The notes under the pieces were generated by a model that made no database searches, was not told the DNA's origin, and saw only the letters and a program-made list of their open reading frames with translations. Shown one piece after another: positions 23,427 through 33,400 of a stretch of DNA of 64,000 bases. Position 1 is the first letter of the stretch. Each line of letters starts with the position of its first letter. A program made the position numbers and the translations under genes. Origin of the DNA: Pelomonas sp. BJYL3 (GTDB lineage: Bacteria > Pseudomonadota > Gammaproteobacteria > Burkholderiales > Burkholderiaceae_C); contig NZ_JANZKX010000007.1 of the NCBI RefSeq assembly GCF_027257975.1, positions 1 to 64,000 on the forward strand, given 5' to 3'.

Positions 23427-23822
23427 GTGAACACCGTGCTGGACCCGCAGACCATTGCACCGCCCTACCGCCGTCGCTACTCGCATGCCTTCGTTGTGCC
23501 GCCCCAGTCGCGCCTGCTCTTCAGCTCGGGCACCGTGGGCGTGGACCCGGCCGGCGAGGTGCCGGCTGACTTCGGCCGCCAGGTGGAGCTGGTCATGGAC
23601 AACCTGAGCGAGATCTTGCGAGAGGCCCGCATGAACTGGGACGACGTCGTCAAGTTCACCGGCTATCTGAAGCCCCAGTGCGACATGGCGACCTTCGCCG
23701 AAATCCGCCACCGCTACTTCGGCGCACTCAAGCCGGCGATGACGCTGGTGTGGGTCTCCGGCCTGGTGGATGCCCGCTGGATGCTCGAGGTGGAGATCGT
23801 GGCGGCCCGCGCTGCCGATTGA
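23427..23822 (+). CDS. RidA family protein
   Basis: A 131-residue member of the RidA/YER057c/UK114 family. The pattern LLFSSGTVGVDPAGEVPADF near the N-terminus, NLSEILREARMNWDDVVKFT in the middle and a C-terminal MLEVEIVAARA fit the family. Classical RidA hydrolyses reactive enamine/imine intermediates formed by PLP enzymes; many paralogues act on other carbonyl or imine substrates in catabolic operons. The catalytic Arg of archetypal RidA is not in its usual sequence context here, so the true substrate may differ. AAGGAG precedes the start, 8-10 bases upstream. Confidence 0.87.
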   Translation: MNTVLDPQTIAPPYRRRYSHAFVVPPQSRLLFSSGTVGVDPAGEVPADFGRQVELVMDNLSEILREARMNWDDVVKFTGYLKPQCDMATFAEIRHRYFGALKPAMTLVWVSGLVDARWMLEVEIVAARAAD

Positions 23823-23886
23823 GGGAGGGCCGGCAGCGCCCGGGCACACCGCCCTGCAAGCCTGCATGCATCGAAGGAGGATGAAC

Positions 23887-25140
23887 ATGAACTGCCTGAA
23901 GACCCTGACAACCGCCGCGCGCACGCGCCCTGGCGGCACACGGCGGCACTGGATGGGCAGCTGCGCGGCACTCGCGCTGGCTGCCGGCGGTGTGCTGCCT
24001 GCCCATGCCGAGGACAGCGTGAAGATCGGCGTGATCGCGCCCTTCAACACCCCGCCCGGCGACGGGCTGGTCAATGCAGCGCGCCTGGCGGCCGAGGACA
24101 TCAACGCGGCCGGCGGCATCGGCGGCCGCAAGCTCGAGCTCGTGATCGCCAATGACGAATACAAGCCCGAGGGCGCGGTGAACGCCTACAAGAAGCTGGC
24201 GCTCTCCGACAAGGTCGTGGCCGTCGTCGGGACGGCCTCCAGCGGCGCGGCGATGGCCGTCATGGACCAGATGGTGCGTTACAAGGTGCCCTTCGTCTCG
24301 ACCGGGGCGGCCACGCTGCAGCTGTCCGAGCGCGTATCGCAGGACTACGCGCGGCACAAGTACTGGTTTCGCGTCATGCACACGACCCAGGAGATGGCCG
24401 ATGCGCTGAGCGACTTCGCCGTGCGCTGCCTGCTCAAGGAGAAGGGCTACGACCGCGCCGCCATCCTGGCCGAGAACGCGGTCTGGGCCAAGGGCCTGCT
24501 GCCGACCCTGAAGCAGAACCTGGTCCAGGCCGGCGTGAAGATCGTGGCCGACGAAACCTTCGATGTCGACACCAAGGACTTCAAGCCCCTGCTGAGCAAG
24601 ATCATGCGGGCCGAGCCGCAGTACATCATCGACCTCTCCTCGCACGTCGACGGCGCGATCTACGTCAAGCAATGGGGCGAGCTGCAGGGGCCGCCCATGT
24701 TCGGCGTCAACGCCTCGGGCGCTTCCACGCGCTTCTGGAAGGACACCGAGGGCCGCGCCGTCAGCCACATGAACCTGATGACCGGCAGCCAGCGCGTGGC
24801 CATCACGCCCAAGACCATCCCCTGGTACGACCGCTACGTCGCGCGCTACAAGGTCTCGCCCGACTACACCAGCGGCTACACCTACGACGCCCTGTTCCTG
24901 CTCAAGCAGGCCATCGAGAAGGGCGGTACCGAGCCCGACAAGCTGGTCACCGCGCTGGAGGGGGCCGATATGGTCGGGGTGGTCGCGCGCTGGGCCTTCG
25001 AGAAGCACCACAACGCCCGTTTCGGCACGGGCTTCCGTGCCATCGGCGTCAATCAGTGGCGGCCGGACGGCGAGCGCAGCGTCGTCTGGCCGGCCGAGAT
25101 CCGTACCGAGCCGGTGGCCCTGCCACCCTGGAAGCGCTGA
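23887..25140 (+). CDS. Periplasmic binding protein of the liv-type transporter
   Basis: A 417-residue secreted binding protein of the LivJ/LivK (Peripla_BP_6) class. A long basic N-terminus (RTRPGGTRRHW) precedes a hydrophobic core and a signal-peptidase site near AHA-ED. The mature part opens with VKIGVIAPFNTPPGDGLVNA and continues NDEYKPEGAVNAYKKL and VGTASSGAAMAVMD. It delivers the ligand to the LivHM-like permease. The ATG at 23887 is chosen because AAGGAGG sits six bases upstream; the ATG at 23881 directly abuts it. The ligand is unknown. Neighbouring RidA and alcohol dehydrogenase suggest an amine- or carbonyl-bearing compound. Confidence 0.9.
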   Translation: MNCLKTLTTAARTRPGGTRRHWMGSCAALALAAGGVLPAHAEDSVKIGVIAPFNTPPGDGLVNAARLAAEDINAAGGIGGRKLELVIANDEYKPEGAVNAYKKLALSDKVVAVVGTASSGAAMAVMDQMVRYKVPFVSTGAATLQLSERVSQDYARHKYWFRVMHTTQEMADALSDFAVRCLLKEKGYDRAAILAENAVWAKGLLPTLKQNLVQAGVKIVADETFDVDTKDFKPLLSKIMRAEPQYIIDLSSHVDGAIYVKQWGELQGPPMFGVNASGASTRFWKDTEGRAVSHMNLMTGSQRVAITPKTIPWYDRYVARYKVSPDYTSGYTYDALFLLKQAIEKGGTEPDKLVTALEGADMVGVVARWAFEKHHNARFGTGFRAIGVNQWRPDGERSVVWPAEIRTEPVALPPWKR

Positions 25141-25158
25141 AGCGAGCAAGGAGTCTCC

Positions 25159-26208
25159 ATGTATCTGACCAAAGCCTTCGCAGCCCAGCGCCGCGGCGAG
25201 CCGTTGACCGCCTGGCAGGTGGAACGCCGGGCCCTGCGCCCGCGCGACGTGCTGATCGAGATCGACTTCTGCGGCGTCTGCCACTCCGACCTGCACCAGG
25301 CGCGCGGCGAGTGGGGGCGCCAGCTCTTCCCCATGGTGCCGGGGCATGAGATCGTGGGCCGCGTGCAGCGCGTCGGGCCGGCCGTGAGCCGTCGGCAGGT
25401 GGGAGACCGGGTGGGTGTGGGCTGCTTCGTGGACTCCTGCCGGCGCTGTGCCTCCTGCCTCGAAGGGCTGGAGCCCTACTGCGAGCAAGGCATGACGGCG
25501 ACCTACAACAGCCTGGAGCGCGACGGCCTCACCCGCAGCTACGGCGGCTATGCGACGGCCATTGTCGTGGACGAGGCCTACACCGTGGCCATCCCCGAGG
25601 CGCTGCCATCAGATGCAGCGGCGCCGCTGCTGTGCGCCGGCATCACCGTGTACTCGCCCCTGCGGCACTGGCGGACGGGGCCGGGCACGCGGGTGGCGGT
25701 GCTGGGGCTCGGCGGCCTGGGTCATGTGGCGGTGAAGATCGCGCGGGCCCTGGGCGCCGAGGTCAGCGTCCTGAGCCATTCCGCACGCAAGGAGCAGGAC
25801 GCGTTCAGGCTGGGCGCCCACGCCTTCCACTGCGCCACCGACTTCGCCGCCCAGACCCATCTGCGTGGCGCCTTCGCCCTGATCCTCCACACGGTGTCCA
25901 GCCGCGTGGACCTGGACGCACTGGCCGGTCTGCTGCGGCGCGACGGCACGCTGGTCATGCTGGGCATCTCGCCCGAGCCCCAGGGCATCCGCGCCTTCAG
26001 CCTGATCAGCCAGCGTCGCAGCCTGGCCGGTTCCACCATGGGAGGCATTGCCCAGACGCAGGAGATGCTGGACTTCTGTGCGCAGCATGGCATCTGCTGC
26101 GACATCGAACGCATCCGCATGCAGGACATCAACGAGGCCTTCGAGCGCCTGCAAGGCGGTGATGTGCGCTACCGCTTCGTGATCGACATGGCCTCGCTGC
26201 GCGCCTGA
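25159..26208 (+). CDS. Zinc-dependent alcohol dehydrogenase (CAD/YahK-like)
   Basis: A 349-residue medium-chain dehydrogenase. The catalytic zinc ligands are in CGVCHSDLHQ and GHEIVG. The structural-zinc cysteines are in SCRRCASCLEGLEPYC, and the nucleotide fold has GLGGLGHVAVKIARALGAEV. The overall pattern is of cinnamyl-alcohol-dehydrogenase-type aldehyde reductases, which usually use NADP(H). AAGGAG lies nine bases upstream of the ATG and 18 bases separate it from the binding-protein gene, so it belongs to the same operon. It probably oxidises or reduces a product of the imported compound. Confidence 0.88.
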   Translation: MYLTKAFAAQRRGEPLTAWQVERRALRPRDVLIEIDFCGVCHSDLHQARGEWGRQLFPMVPGHEIVGRVQRVGPAVSRRQVGDRVGVGCFVDSCRRCASCLEGLEPYCEQGMTATYNSLERDGLTRSYGGYATAIVVDEAYTVAIPEALPSDAAAPLLCAGITVYSPLRHWRTGPGTRVAVLGLGGLGHVAVKIARALGAEVSVLSHSARKEQDAFRLGAHAFHCATDFAAQTHLRGAFALILHTVSSRVDLDALAGLLRRDGTLVMLGISPEPQGIRAFSLISQRRSLAGSTMGGIAQTQEMLDFCAQHGICCDIERIRMQDINEAFERLQGGDVRYRFVIDMASLRA

Positions 26209-26265
26209 GCCGGTTTCCCGAGCCGCAGGTCCGCGGCCGGGCGCAGCGATTGCCGAGGGAGTCTC

Positions 26266-27078
26266 GTGAACATGCAGCCAGCCCATCCCTCCCAGAGGGT
26301 GCTCAAGCGCGGCGATCTGGTCGTGGAGCAGATCAAGCGCTGGATCACCGAGCGCAATCTGCGGCCGGGCGCTCGCCTGCCCAAGGAGGTCGAGCTGCAG
26401 GCGCATTTCGGGGTCAGCCGCGGCACCATGCGCGAGGCGCTCAAGGCCCTGGAGGTGCAGGGCCTGATCCGCCTGTCCACCGGGCCGGGGGGCGGTGCGA
26501 CCATCGAGGCGGTCTCGCTGGACCGCACCTTCCAGTTCCTGCAGAACTACCTGTTCTTCCAGGACATCGACGTCCATGACATCTATGCGGTCCGGCGTCT
26601 CCTGGAGCCCGCGCTTGCCGCTGCGGCGGTGCCTCACTTGGGCGAGGAGCATTTCCAGGCCCTGGAACGCAGCATTGCGTGCTGCGAGCCCATGGCCGGT
26701 ACCGCTGAGGCGCTGCGCCAGCGCACCGAGGACCTGCACTTCCACGACATCCTCGCCGAGGCCTGCCCCAATGCCTTCCTGCGCTTCCATTGCCGGCTGA
26801 TCAATGCCTTGCTGCAGACCCTGGTCGTGGGCTCGGTCCATGTGTCCGAGGCCGCCTACCAGGCCCTGGGCTGTGCGGCCGTCGCGCATCACCGCAAGAT
26901 CCTGGCGGCGGCCCGCAAGCAGGACGCCGCGCGCGTCGCGCGCCTGATGCTCGCCCACATCGCGGACACCGAGCAGCACCTCGAGGCCGTGCAGGCCGAG
27001 CTGCGCAGCAAGCTGCTGCTGGACTCCGAGATGAAGCTGCGCCCCGCCATGATCCTGCCGGCGCCGCCCGCGCCGTGA
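26266..27078 (+). CDS. GntR/FadR-family transcriptional regulator
   Basis: A 270-residue regulator with an N-terminal GntR winged helix (LRPGARLPKEVELQAHFGVS, then RGTMREALKALEVQGLIRLS) and a C-terminal all-helical FCD ligand-binding domain. In the latter, the metal-binding residues appear as DLHFHDIL and, later, AVAHHRKIL. FadR-subfamily regulators usually repress the adjacent catabolic or transport operon and respond to its substrate. The start is GTG 26266 with GGGAG four bases away; ATG 26272 is possible. Position at the end of the liv-type cluster makes that cluster its probable target. Confidence 0.9.
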   Translation: MNMQPAHPSQRVLKRGDLVVEQIKRWITERNLRPGARLPKEVELQAHFGVSRGTMREALKALEVQGLIRLSTGPGGGATIEAVSLDRTFQFLQNYLFFQDIDVHDIYAVRRLLEPALAAAAVPHLGEEHFQALERSIACCEPMAGTAEALRQRTEDLHFHDILAEACPNAFLRFHCRLINALLQTLVVGSVHVSEAAYQALGCAAVAHHRKILAAARKQDAARVARLMLAHIADTEQHLEAVQAELRSKLLLDSEMKLRPAMILPAPPAP

Positions 27079-27142
27079 GGAGCATGGCGGCCCATGCGAA
27101 GATGCCCGTGGAGAGCATCCTCACCGTTCAAGGGAGTCCACC

Positions 27143-27382
27143 ATGCGTGCTGCGTTCGGCCTTGTCGGCCTGCTTCTGGTGCTGGGCATCGTCCTGTTCA
27201 ATGCCCGGCAGTCGGCCCGGCAGCTTCAGGCCGCGTCTCCGCCCTCCGCGGGGGCTGCGGACCGTGCTTCGAGCAGCCCGGACGCCGCCGGCCCCAGGGC
27301 GCAGACCGAAGCCGTGCGCGAGCAGGTCCAGAGCGCGATGGACCAGGCCGCCCAGCGTGCCTCGGAGGCCGCGGCACCGTGA
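27143..27382 (+). CDS. Small single-pass membrane protein
   Basis: A 79-residue protein that begins with one hydrophobic segment (AFGLVGLLLVLGIVLF, residues 4-19), followed by a polar Ala/Gln/Ser-rich tail with a short predicted helix (TEAVREQVQSAMDQAAQRAS). GGGAG precedes the ATG with good spacing. I do not recognise a family. It could be a membrane-anchored accessory protein or a lipid-facing peptide. It stands alone between the GntR gene and the convergent DUF72 gene. Confidence 0.6.
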   Translation: MRAAFGLVGLLLVLGIVLFNARQSARQLQAASPPSAGAADRASSSPDAAGPRAQTEAVREQVQSAMDQAAQRASEAAAP

Positions 27383-27394
27383 TGCAGTCCGTGC

Positions 27395-28480
27395 TCAGCC
27401 CGGTGCCGGTTCGGGGCTGCCCACGATGGCCTGGGCCAGCGCCTCGGCCGAACGAGGGGCGCATCCCTCAGCGTGATTGCTGATGCCGATATAGACCGGC
27501 AGTCCCGCTGCCGCGGTGGCCCGGGCCACGCGGGCCAGCGCCGAGCGGGTGGCGGGATCGGGGTCCAGCAGCTGGGAGTAGTCGCCATAGCGCTTCTCGG
27601 CTTCTTCGTAGCCGAAGGGGCCGTGAGCGCGGTGCAGGTTCCACCGGCACACCAGGGGCGAGGGCCAGAGGCGGCGAAGGATCCACAGCTGCTCCTCGAT
27701 CGGCGGAAGCTTGGGATGCAGGCCCAGGCAATACCTGACCCCATGCCGCCGCAGGATCTCGACAAAGGCCGGGGTCAGCCACTGGGCGTCACGGACTTCG
27801 ACGGCGAACTGCCCATCCGGGCTGCAGTCCTGCAGCGAGGGCAGGGCGGCCAGCAGGGTGTCCAGCTTCGCCAGGCAGTCTTCCATGCGGGGCAGCCATT
27901 GAGGTGGCAGGGGGCTCAGCTGGAAGACCAGGGCTCCCAGGCGGCGCCCCAGCCCCTCCATGGCGGGCTGCACGAACTCCTGCAGGGCCAGGCGCGGGTC
28001 GAGAAAGGCGGGGTTGATCTGGCGGCCTCGCCCATCCTCGTCACGGACCTGGGCATCACAGACCAGGGCCGGGGCCTTCACGATGAAGCGGAAGTCCTCA
28101 CCGACCTGCTGCGCCAGCTGCTCGTACTGGCTGGCGCTGAGCGAGCGGTAGAAGCTGCGGTCGACACAGACGCAGCGCAGCAGGGGATGGCGGCTGTAGG
28201 CCTGCAGCCCACGCCGGGCCAGCTGCGATTCGGAGTAGGGGCGGTCCCAGACCAGGCCGGCCCAGCCCGGGTAGCTCCAGGTCGAGCCTCCCAGCCGGAC
28301 CTGGGGCGGCAGAGCCCGGGCCAGGGCGGCCAGCGAGGGGTCCGCAGGAGCGGGCATCACGCCGCGGCGGGAGGAGGCCGCCTCGGGTGCCTGGGGTGCC
28401 TGAGAGGGGATCGCTGCGGCGGCCTTGGGCTCCCGGGCCGGCACATCGGGCGGGTCCTCCGGGAAGAGACGTTCCTGCAT
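27395..28480 (-). CDS. DUF72 family protein
   Basis: A 361-residue protein of the DUF72 (YecE-like) family, a TIM-barrel fold of unsettled function sometimes linked to DNA or metal metabolism. Family features are visible: RLGGSTWSYPGWAGLVW near residue 65, FRFIVKAPALVCD in the middle, QLSPLPPQWLPRM, and FAVEVRDAQWLTP near the C-terminal third. A Pro/Ala-rich N-terminal extension of about 60 residues precedes the domain. The ATG at 28480 is chosen because it gives the shortest sensible product and leaves room for the divergent tadA promoter. Confidence 0.83.
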   Translation of the reverse strand: MQERLFPEDPPDVPAREPKAAAAIPSQAPQAPEAASSRRGVMPAPADPSLAALARALPPQVRLGGSTWSYPGWAGLVWDRPYSESQLARRGLQAYSRHPLLRCVCVDRSFYRSLSASQYEQLAQQVGEDFRFIVKAPALVCDAQVRDEDGRGRQINPAFLDPRLALQEFVQPAMEGLGRRLGALVFQLSPLPPQWLPRMEDCLAKLDTLLAALPSLQDCSPDGQFAVEVRDAQWLTPAFVEILRRHGVRYCLGLHPKLPPIEEQLWILRRLWPSPLVCRWNLHRAHGPFGYEEAEKRYGDYSQLLDPDPATRSALARVARATAAAGLPVYIGISNHAEGCAPRSAEALAQAIVGSPEPAPG

Positions 28481-28547
28481 GGCGTCAGCATAAGGGCAGG
28501 GCAGTGCCCCTGTGCGTCCGGGGGCGCTTGCTACACTGTCGCGCTCC

Positions 28548-29186
28548 ATGACCGATTCATCGCCCGTCCCGCCGTCTCCCGCTCTCGCCGCTGCCGGCCC
28601 GGTGGTGGCGCCGGCTTCGCCTGCCGATGAATACGCCATGCGCCTGGCCCTCGATCAGGCACACAACGCCTGGCTGGTGGGCGAGGTGCCGGTAGGGGCG
28701 GTGCTGATGCGCCAGGGCCAGGTGATTGCCACAGGCTACAACCGGCCCATCACCACGCACGACCCGACCGCCCATGCCGAGATCGTGGCCCTGCGCCATG
28801 CGGCTCAGCTGCTGGGCAACTACCGGCTGCCGGAGTGCGAGCTCTTCGTCACCCTGGAACCCTGCGCGATGTGCGCGATGGCCATGATGCATGCGCGGCT
28901 CAAGCGCGTGGTCTTTGCGGCCCCCGACCCCAAGACCGGCGTGGCGGGCTCCGTGCTGAACCTGTTTGGCGAGCGGCAGCTGAACCACCACACCTGCATC
29001 CAGGGCGGCGTCCTGGCCGAACCTGCCGCGCGGCTGCTGCGCCAGTTCTTCGCCGAGCGGCGCGAGGCCGCACGCCAGCGTCGCGAACAGCGGCGGGCCG
29101 CCGCAGCGCGCCCCGACGAACCGAGCATCCCGGTGGGCGACGCCAGCCCGCTGGACTTTTCACCCAAGGATTTCCCAAGCCTATGA
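28548..29186 (+). CDS. tadA: tRNA-specific adenosine deaminase
   Basis: A 212-residue CDA-fold deaminase that converts adenosine 34 to inosine in the anticodon of tRNA-Arg(ACG). The zinc site is complete: HAE in DPTAHAEIVALRHAAQLLGN and PCAMC in VTLEPCAMCAMAMMHAR. The C-terminus has an additional Arg/Ala-rich tail (about 50 residues) beyond the usual bacterial length of about 165. TACACT about 20 bases before the ATG could be its -10, giving a short leader. Its stop overlaps the start of the LD-carboxypeptidase gene (ATGA). Confidence 0.93.
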   Translation: MTDSSPVPPSPALAAAGPVVAPASPADEYAMRLALDQAHNAWLVGEVPVGAVLMRQGQVIATGYNRPITTHDPTAHAEIVALRHAAQLLGNYRLPECELFVTLEPCAMCAMAMMHARLKRVVFAAPDPKTGVAGSVLNLFGERQLNHHTCIQGGVLAEPAARLLRQFFAERREAARQRREQRRAAAARPDEPSIPVGDASPLDFSPKDFPSL

Positions 29187-30091
29187 GCAGCAGCCTGACC
29201 CTCTACACCCCCGCCGGCGTCCTGCCTGTGGCCCAGCCCCTGCGGCGCGCCGCCAAGCGCCTGGGTGCCCTGGGCTTCGAGGTCAGCATTGACGAGGCGG
29301 CGCTGGCCCGCTGTCAGCGCTTTGCCGGCGACGACGACACGCGCCTGGCCGCCCTGCATCGTGTGGCAAAGGCCGCCCCTTCGGTGGCCATGGCCACGCG
29401 AGGGGGCTACGGCATGTCGCGGCTGCTGGACCGCATCGACTGGCAGCTGCTGGCACGCAGCGTCGAGAAGGGCACGCGCTGGGTGGGCCTGAGCGATCTC
29501 ACCAGCCTGCACCTCGGCCTGCTGAGCCATGCCAAGGCGGTGACTTGGGCCGGCCCGATGGCCTGCGAGGACTTCGGCCGGACCGAAGAGGAGGGCGGTG
29601 TCGACGACGTCACCCAGGACTGCTTCCTGGAGGCCATGCATGGCGAACTCGAGGCCATCGGCTTCCGCACGGAGGCCGGCTTCGACGGCCTCGAAGCCCG
29701 CGGCACGCTGTGGGGCGGTAATCTGAGCATCGTCAATTCGCTGTTGGGCACCCCGCACTTCCCCAAGGTCAAGGGCGGCATCCTCTTCCTGGAAGACATC
29801 AACGAGCATCCCTATCGTGTCGAGCGCAACCTGCTGCAGCTCTTGCAGGCCGGGGTGCTGGACCAGCAGAAGGCCGTGATCCTGGGTGATTTCGGAGGCT
29901 GGAAGAAGTCCCCGCTGGACCGCGGCTACACCCTGCGCTCGGCAGTGGAGGCGCTGCGCCAGCGCACGCGGACGCCCATCCTGACGGGCCTGCCCTTTGG
30001 CCACGTGCCGACCAAGGTCTGCCTGCCGGTGGGGCACCGTGTGGATCTCGTGGTGCAGGGGCGGGACGTGATCATGGCCTGGGGCCACTGA
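29183..30091 (+). CDS. ldcA: LD-carboxypeptidase (MccF/LdcA family)
   Basis: A 302-residue serine peptidase of family S66. The nucleophile lies in WVGLSDLTSLHLGL (equivalent to G-x-SD), the catalytic Glu in LEARGTLWGGNLSIVNSLLG/ILFLEDINEHPYR, and the His in TGLPFGHVPTKVCLPVG. Cytoplasmic LdcA removes the terminal D-alanine from murein tetrapeptides during cell-wall recycling; MccF-type relatives detoxify peptide antibiotics. The coupling to tadA is common in Burkholderiales. The ATG overlaps the tadA stop. Confidence 0.9.
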   Translation: MSSSLTLYTPAGVLPVAQPLRRAAKRLGALGFEVSIDEAALARCQRFAGDDDTRLAALHRVAKAAPSVAMATRGGYGMSRLLDRIDWQLLARSVEKGTRWVGLSDLTSLHLGLLSHAKAVTWAGPMACEDFGRTEEEGGVDDVTQDCFLEAMHGELEAIGFRTEAGFDGLEARGTLWGGNLSIVNSLLGTPHFPKVKGGILFLEDINEHPYRVERNLLQLLQAGVLDQQKAVILGDFGGWKKSPLDRGYTLRSAVEALRQRTRTPILTGLPFGHVPTKVCLPVGHRVDLVVQGRDVIMAWGH

Positions 30092-30389
30092 GCCCCGCCA
30101 GCGGCCAACCCTCCTGGCGCCGCACCTCAAGGCCGGCCTGAGTGGTCGGTCTGCCCGGCTGCTCCAATCAGCCGTTCTGGCCGGTCTCCTCGGCCGGTCT
30201 TCGCTGCACCCTGAGCGTGCCGGCGCACATCAGCCCGGGGACCCCTGCGGCCCCATCGCCCGAGCCTGGATCGCCCGCGCAGGAGGCTGCTGGCCTGTCT
30301 TGGCGGGGGCGGGCAGCTCCTTGGAAAAGCGCCCTGTAGAACCTCGCCGGCGCGGGTGCAGACAGGCCATGGGTGTCGCTGCCGGCAAG
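30092..30389. other. Gap between convergent genes
   Basis: About 390 bases separate the LD-carboxypeptidase and TonB-receptor stop codons. Apart from the terminator at 30,390-30,424 serving the minus-strand receptor, I see no gene; short frames on both strands have no ribosome sites or recognisable products. Confidence 0.5.
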
Positions 30390-30424
30390 AAAAAAGCCAC
30401 CCAGCTTTCACTGGATGGCTTGTT
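30390..30424 (-). terminator. Terminator of the TonB-receptor gene
   Basis: On the minus strand AAGCCATCCAG, a six-base loop and CTGGGTGGCTT form a stem with one mismatch, followed directly by TTTTTTC. It lies about 60 bases beyond the receptor stop codon. Confidence 0.85.
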
Positions 30425-30485
30425 CCCGTGAGGGATTCGTTCACCCGGCCTGCCGCAGGGGAAGGCCGGGATCCGGTCGGCTTGA

Positions 30486-33400
30486 TCAGAACTTGTGATC
30501 GTAGCTGGCGGTGAACTTGAAGGAACGCGGAGCGGTCATGCTCAGCGGCAGCTCGTACGTGTTACGCACTTGGGTGCCGTTGTTGTAACGCTCTTCCACG
30601 CTGGTCACGGTCTGCTTGTTGAACACGTTGAAGATGTCCATGCGCAGAGCCAGGCCCTTCACAACGGAAGGCTTGTAGACCACGTTGACGTCCAGGCGGT
30701 TGTCCCAGCTCAGACGACCCAGCGTGCCGCGGGGCACCAGCACGTTGTTGGAGCGCTTGTCACCCAGGCAGTAGAAGTGCTGGTTGGCGTAGTTGGGCGA
30801 ACCGGTCGGGTTGGAGGGCTGGCTGCCCAGGCAGCTGCGGGGACGGCCGGAGGCCATCAGCAGGTTGGCACCCAGGTTCCAGCCGTAGCCCACGTCCACG
30901 AAGCCGAAAGCCTTGATCTGGTGCTTGCGGTCGTTGGGCAGGGGGCCGTAGGCGCCGATCATCAGCTCGGGGTAATCCCAGACCGAGGTCACGGCGACGT
31001 CAGCCTGGCCGTTGTCGGAACGGACCTGGCCTTCGGTGTTGCCCATGTTCTTCGACCAGGTGTAGGCCACCTTGCCGTACCAGCCGTTCTTCAGCGGGTG
31101 CTCGACGAAGACGTCGATGGCCTTGTAGGTGCGCTTGACCTTTTCGAAGCCCTGCTCGGCGGCCGTCAGCGCCACCACGGAGTGGTCCTTGCCGGTGCCC
31201 TTGAAGTCCACCAGGAAGGTGTTGTCCTGACCCGGGTTGAAGGTCTGGCAGGTGTTGCCCCACAGCGGGTTGGTGATCTCGATGTGGTTGGCAGCAGCCC
31301 ACTTCTCGAACGGACGCACATCGCAGAAGTCATCGATGGTCGACTTCAGGCTGCGATAGGTGAAGCGTCCGCCGATGTTGTAGGAAGGGCTCAGGGCGTG
31401 CTCGAAGCCAGCGCTGAATTCATCCTGGTACGAGGGCTTCATGTTGAGGGCGGCCAGGGACTTGATGTCCTTTTCCTGACCGAACTCGTTGTTGCCCGAC
31501 AGCGGAGCCGTCAGCTGCTTCAGGCCGGTGGGAGCGCCGGTGACGGGATCCACGCCGGTGTAGGTGTAGAACTGTTCGGTGAAGGTCGAACGGCCAGCGC
31601 CACGCACGGTGATGTGGGTGGGGATGGGCACCGAGTAGCGGCCGGCAGTACCGAACAGCTTCAGCGTGCCATCGCCACGGGCGTCATAGCTGAATGCCAG
31701 GCGCGGGTTGATCTGGCCCTTCATTTCCAGGAAGGTCTGGCGGTCGCCGTTCTGGTTCTTGAAGGACTCGTTGCGCAGGCCGCCAACCACCAGCAGGTCC
31801 TTGGTGACCTGGAACTTGTCTTCGACGTAGAAGGCCGACTGTTCGCCGTAGGAGTCGGTCACGTCGGTGAACAGGCCCTTGCCAACGTAGTAGCCCTGGC
31901 CGCCGGGCGCGGGAACCACGCCGCCGGAGACTTCGACCGGCTCGTTGGGCGTGTCGGTCTTGTAGTAGAACCAGGTGCCGCCACCGGCCTTGAACTCACC
32001 CGCTGCGATGGACTGGATCTTGTTCTTGTCCAGGCCGCCGCGGATGGTGTGCTTGCCCAGGATGTATTCCAGGTCGAAGCGGAAGGACTTGACGACGTCC
32101 TTCGAGCCAGGGGCCAGCACGTTGCCGCTGATGGGCTGCGGGTTGTTGTAGACCACGCCAGGCATCTGGGCGTTGGCGGGGGCGCTGACCGTGAACAGTT
32201 CCTTGCTCGGGTCGAAGCCGGCGTACTCGTTCTCGTGCTTCGAGGAGTTCTGGCCATAGATCGCCGTCAGGGTCAGATCGCTGGTCAGGTTGCCGGTGTA
32301 CTTGAACATGTTCAGCTGACCACCGTTGTCATCAACGTTGGAGAGCTTGTTCGAAGTGGCCAGCACGTAGTCGCGCTGCCTGGTCGTCGGGTTCCAGCCG
32401 AAGTAGCGGTTCTCGCTGACGGGGGAATCGCCGATGGAGGTGAACTCCAGGCGGTGCTCATCCGTAACCAGCCAGTCCATCTTCAGCATGGAGCGAGTGA
32501 TCTTGTACTCGTTCTCGACCCATGCGCGCTTCAGGGCCGTGGCGCTGGCGCCGACGAAGCCGTCAGCGGTGCTCAGGAAGCTGGACTTGGTGTTGAGCTG
32601 CTCGGCAGCGGCGAACAGGAACAGCTTGTCCTTGATCAGCGGACCACCGACATAACCGCCGTAGGTGTTCGAGGACAGGGTGTTCTGCTCACGGTAGTTG
32701 CGCAGCTTGCCGTCCGTGGCGGGGTTGTACTTCGTGTTGCCGTAGTTGAAGTTCTTCGGCGCATTGCGGAAGGAGGCCGGAGCAACGCTCACGGACACGC
32801 CAGCTTCCCACTGGTTGGTGCCGGACTTGGTGGTGATGTTCACCACGCCACCCACGGAACGGCCGAATTCAGCACCGAAGCCGCCGACCAGCACCTGGGC
32901 CTGGTCGATGGCACCGAACGGCAGCTGGGAAGCGCCCAGGCCGGTCAGGGGGTTCACGACCGGGAAGCCGTTGATGTAATACGAGTTTTCCGAGACGGCG
33001 CCGCCACCAAAGCTGGCCGTGTTGCCATTGCCGAAGCGGGTGTCGCCGCGGGTGGTGTTGGGAGCCAGCTGGACCACGGCTTCCACCGTGCGGCCCACGG
33101 GCAGGTTGTCCAGCTGCTTTGCGGTGAAGGTCGCGCCGCTGTTGTTGGTGTTGCTGACGTCGATGGTCTTGCGGGAGCCGGTCACCGTGACGGTGTCCAG
33201 CGTGTTGTTGAAGACGATCTCGGCGCCTTGGCCGATGCGGACTTCAACGGCATCCAGGGTCTGGACAATCTTGCCATCCTTGACCAGGCTCACTCGATAG
33301 ACACCGGTCGGCAGCGACGTAGCCTGCACGCGGCCGGACGCATCGGGGGTCAGCGTGCGCTTCAGGCCAGTGGCGGTGTTCTCAATCGTGACGGTGGTGG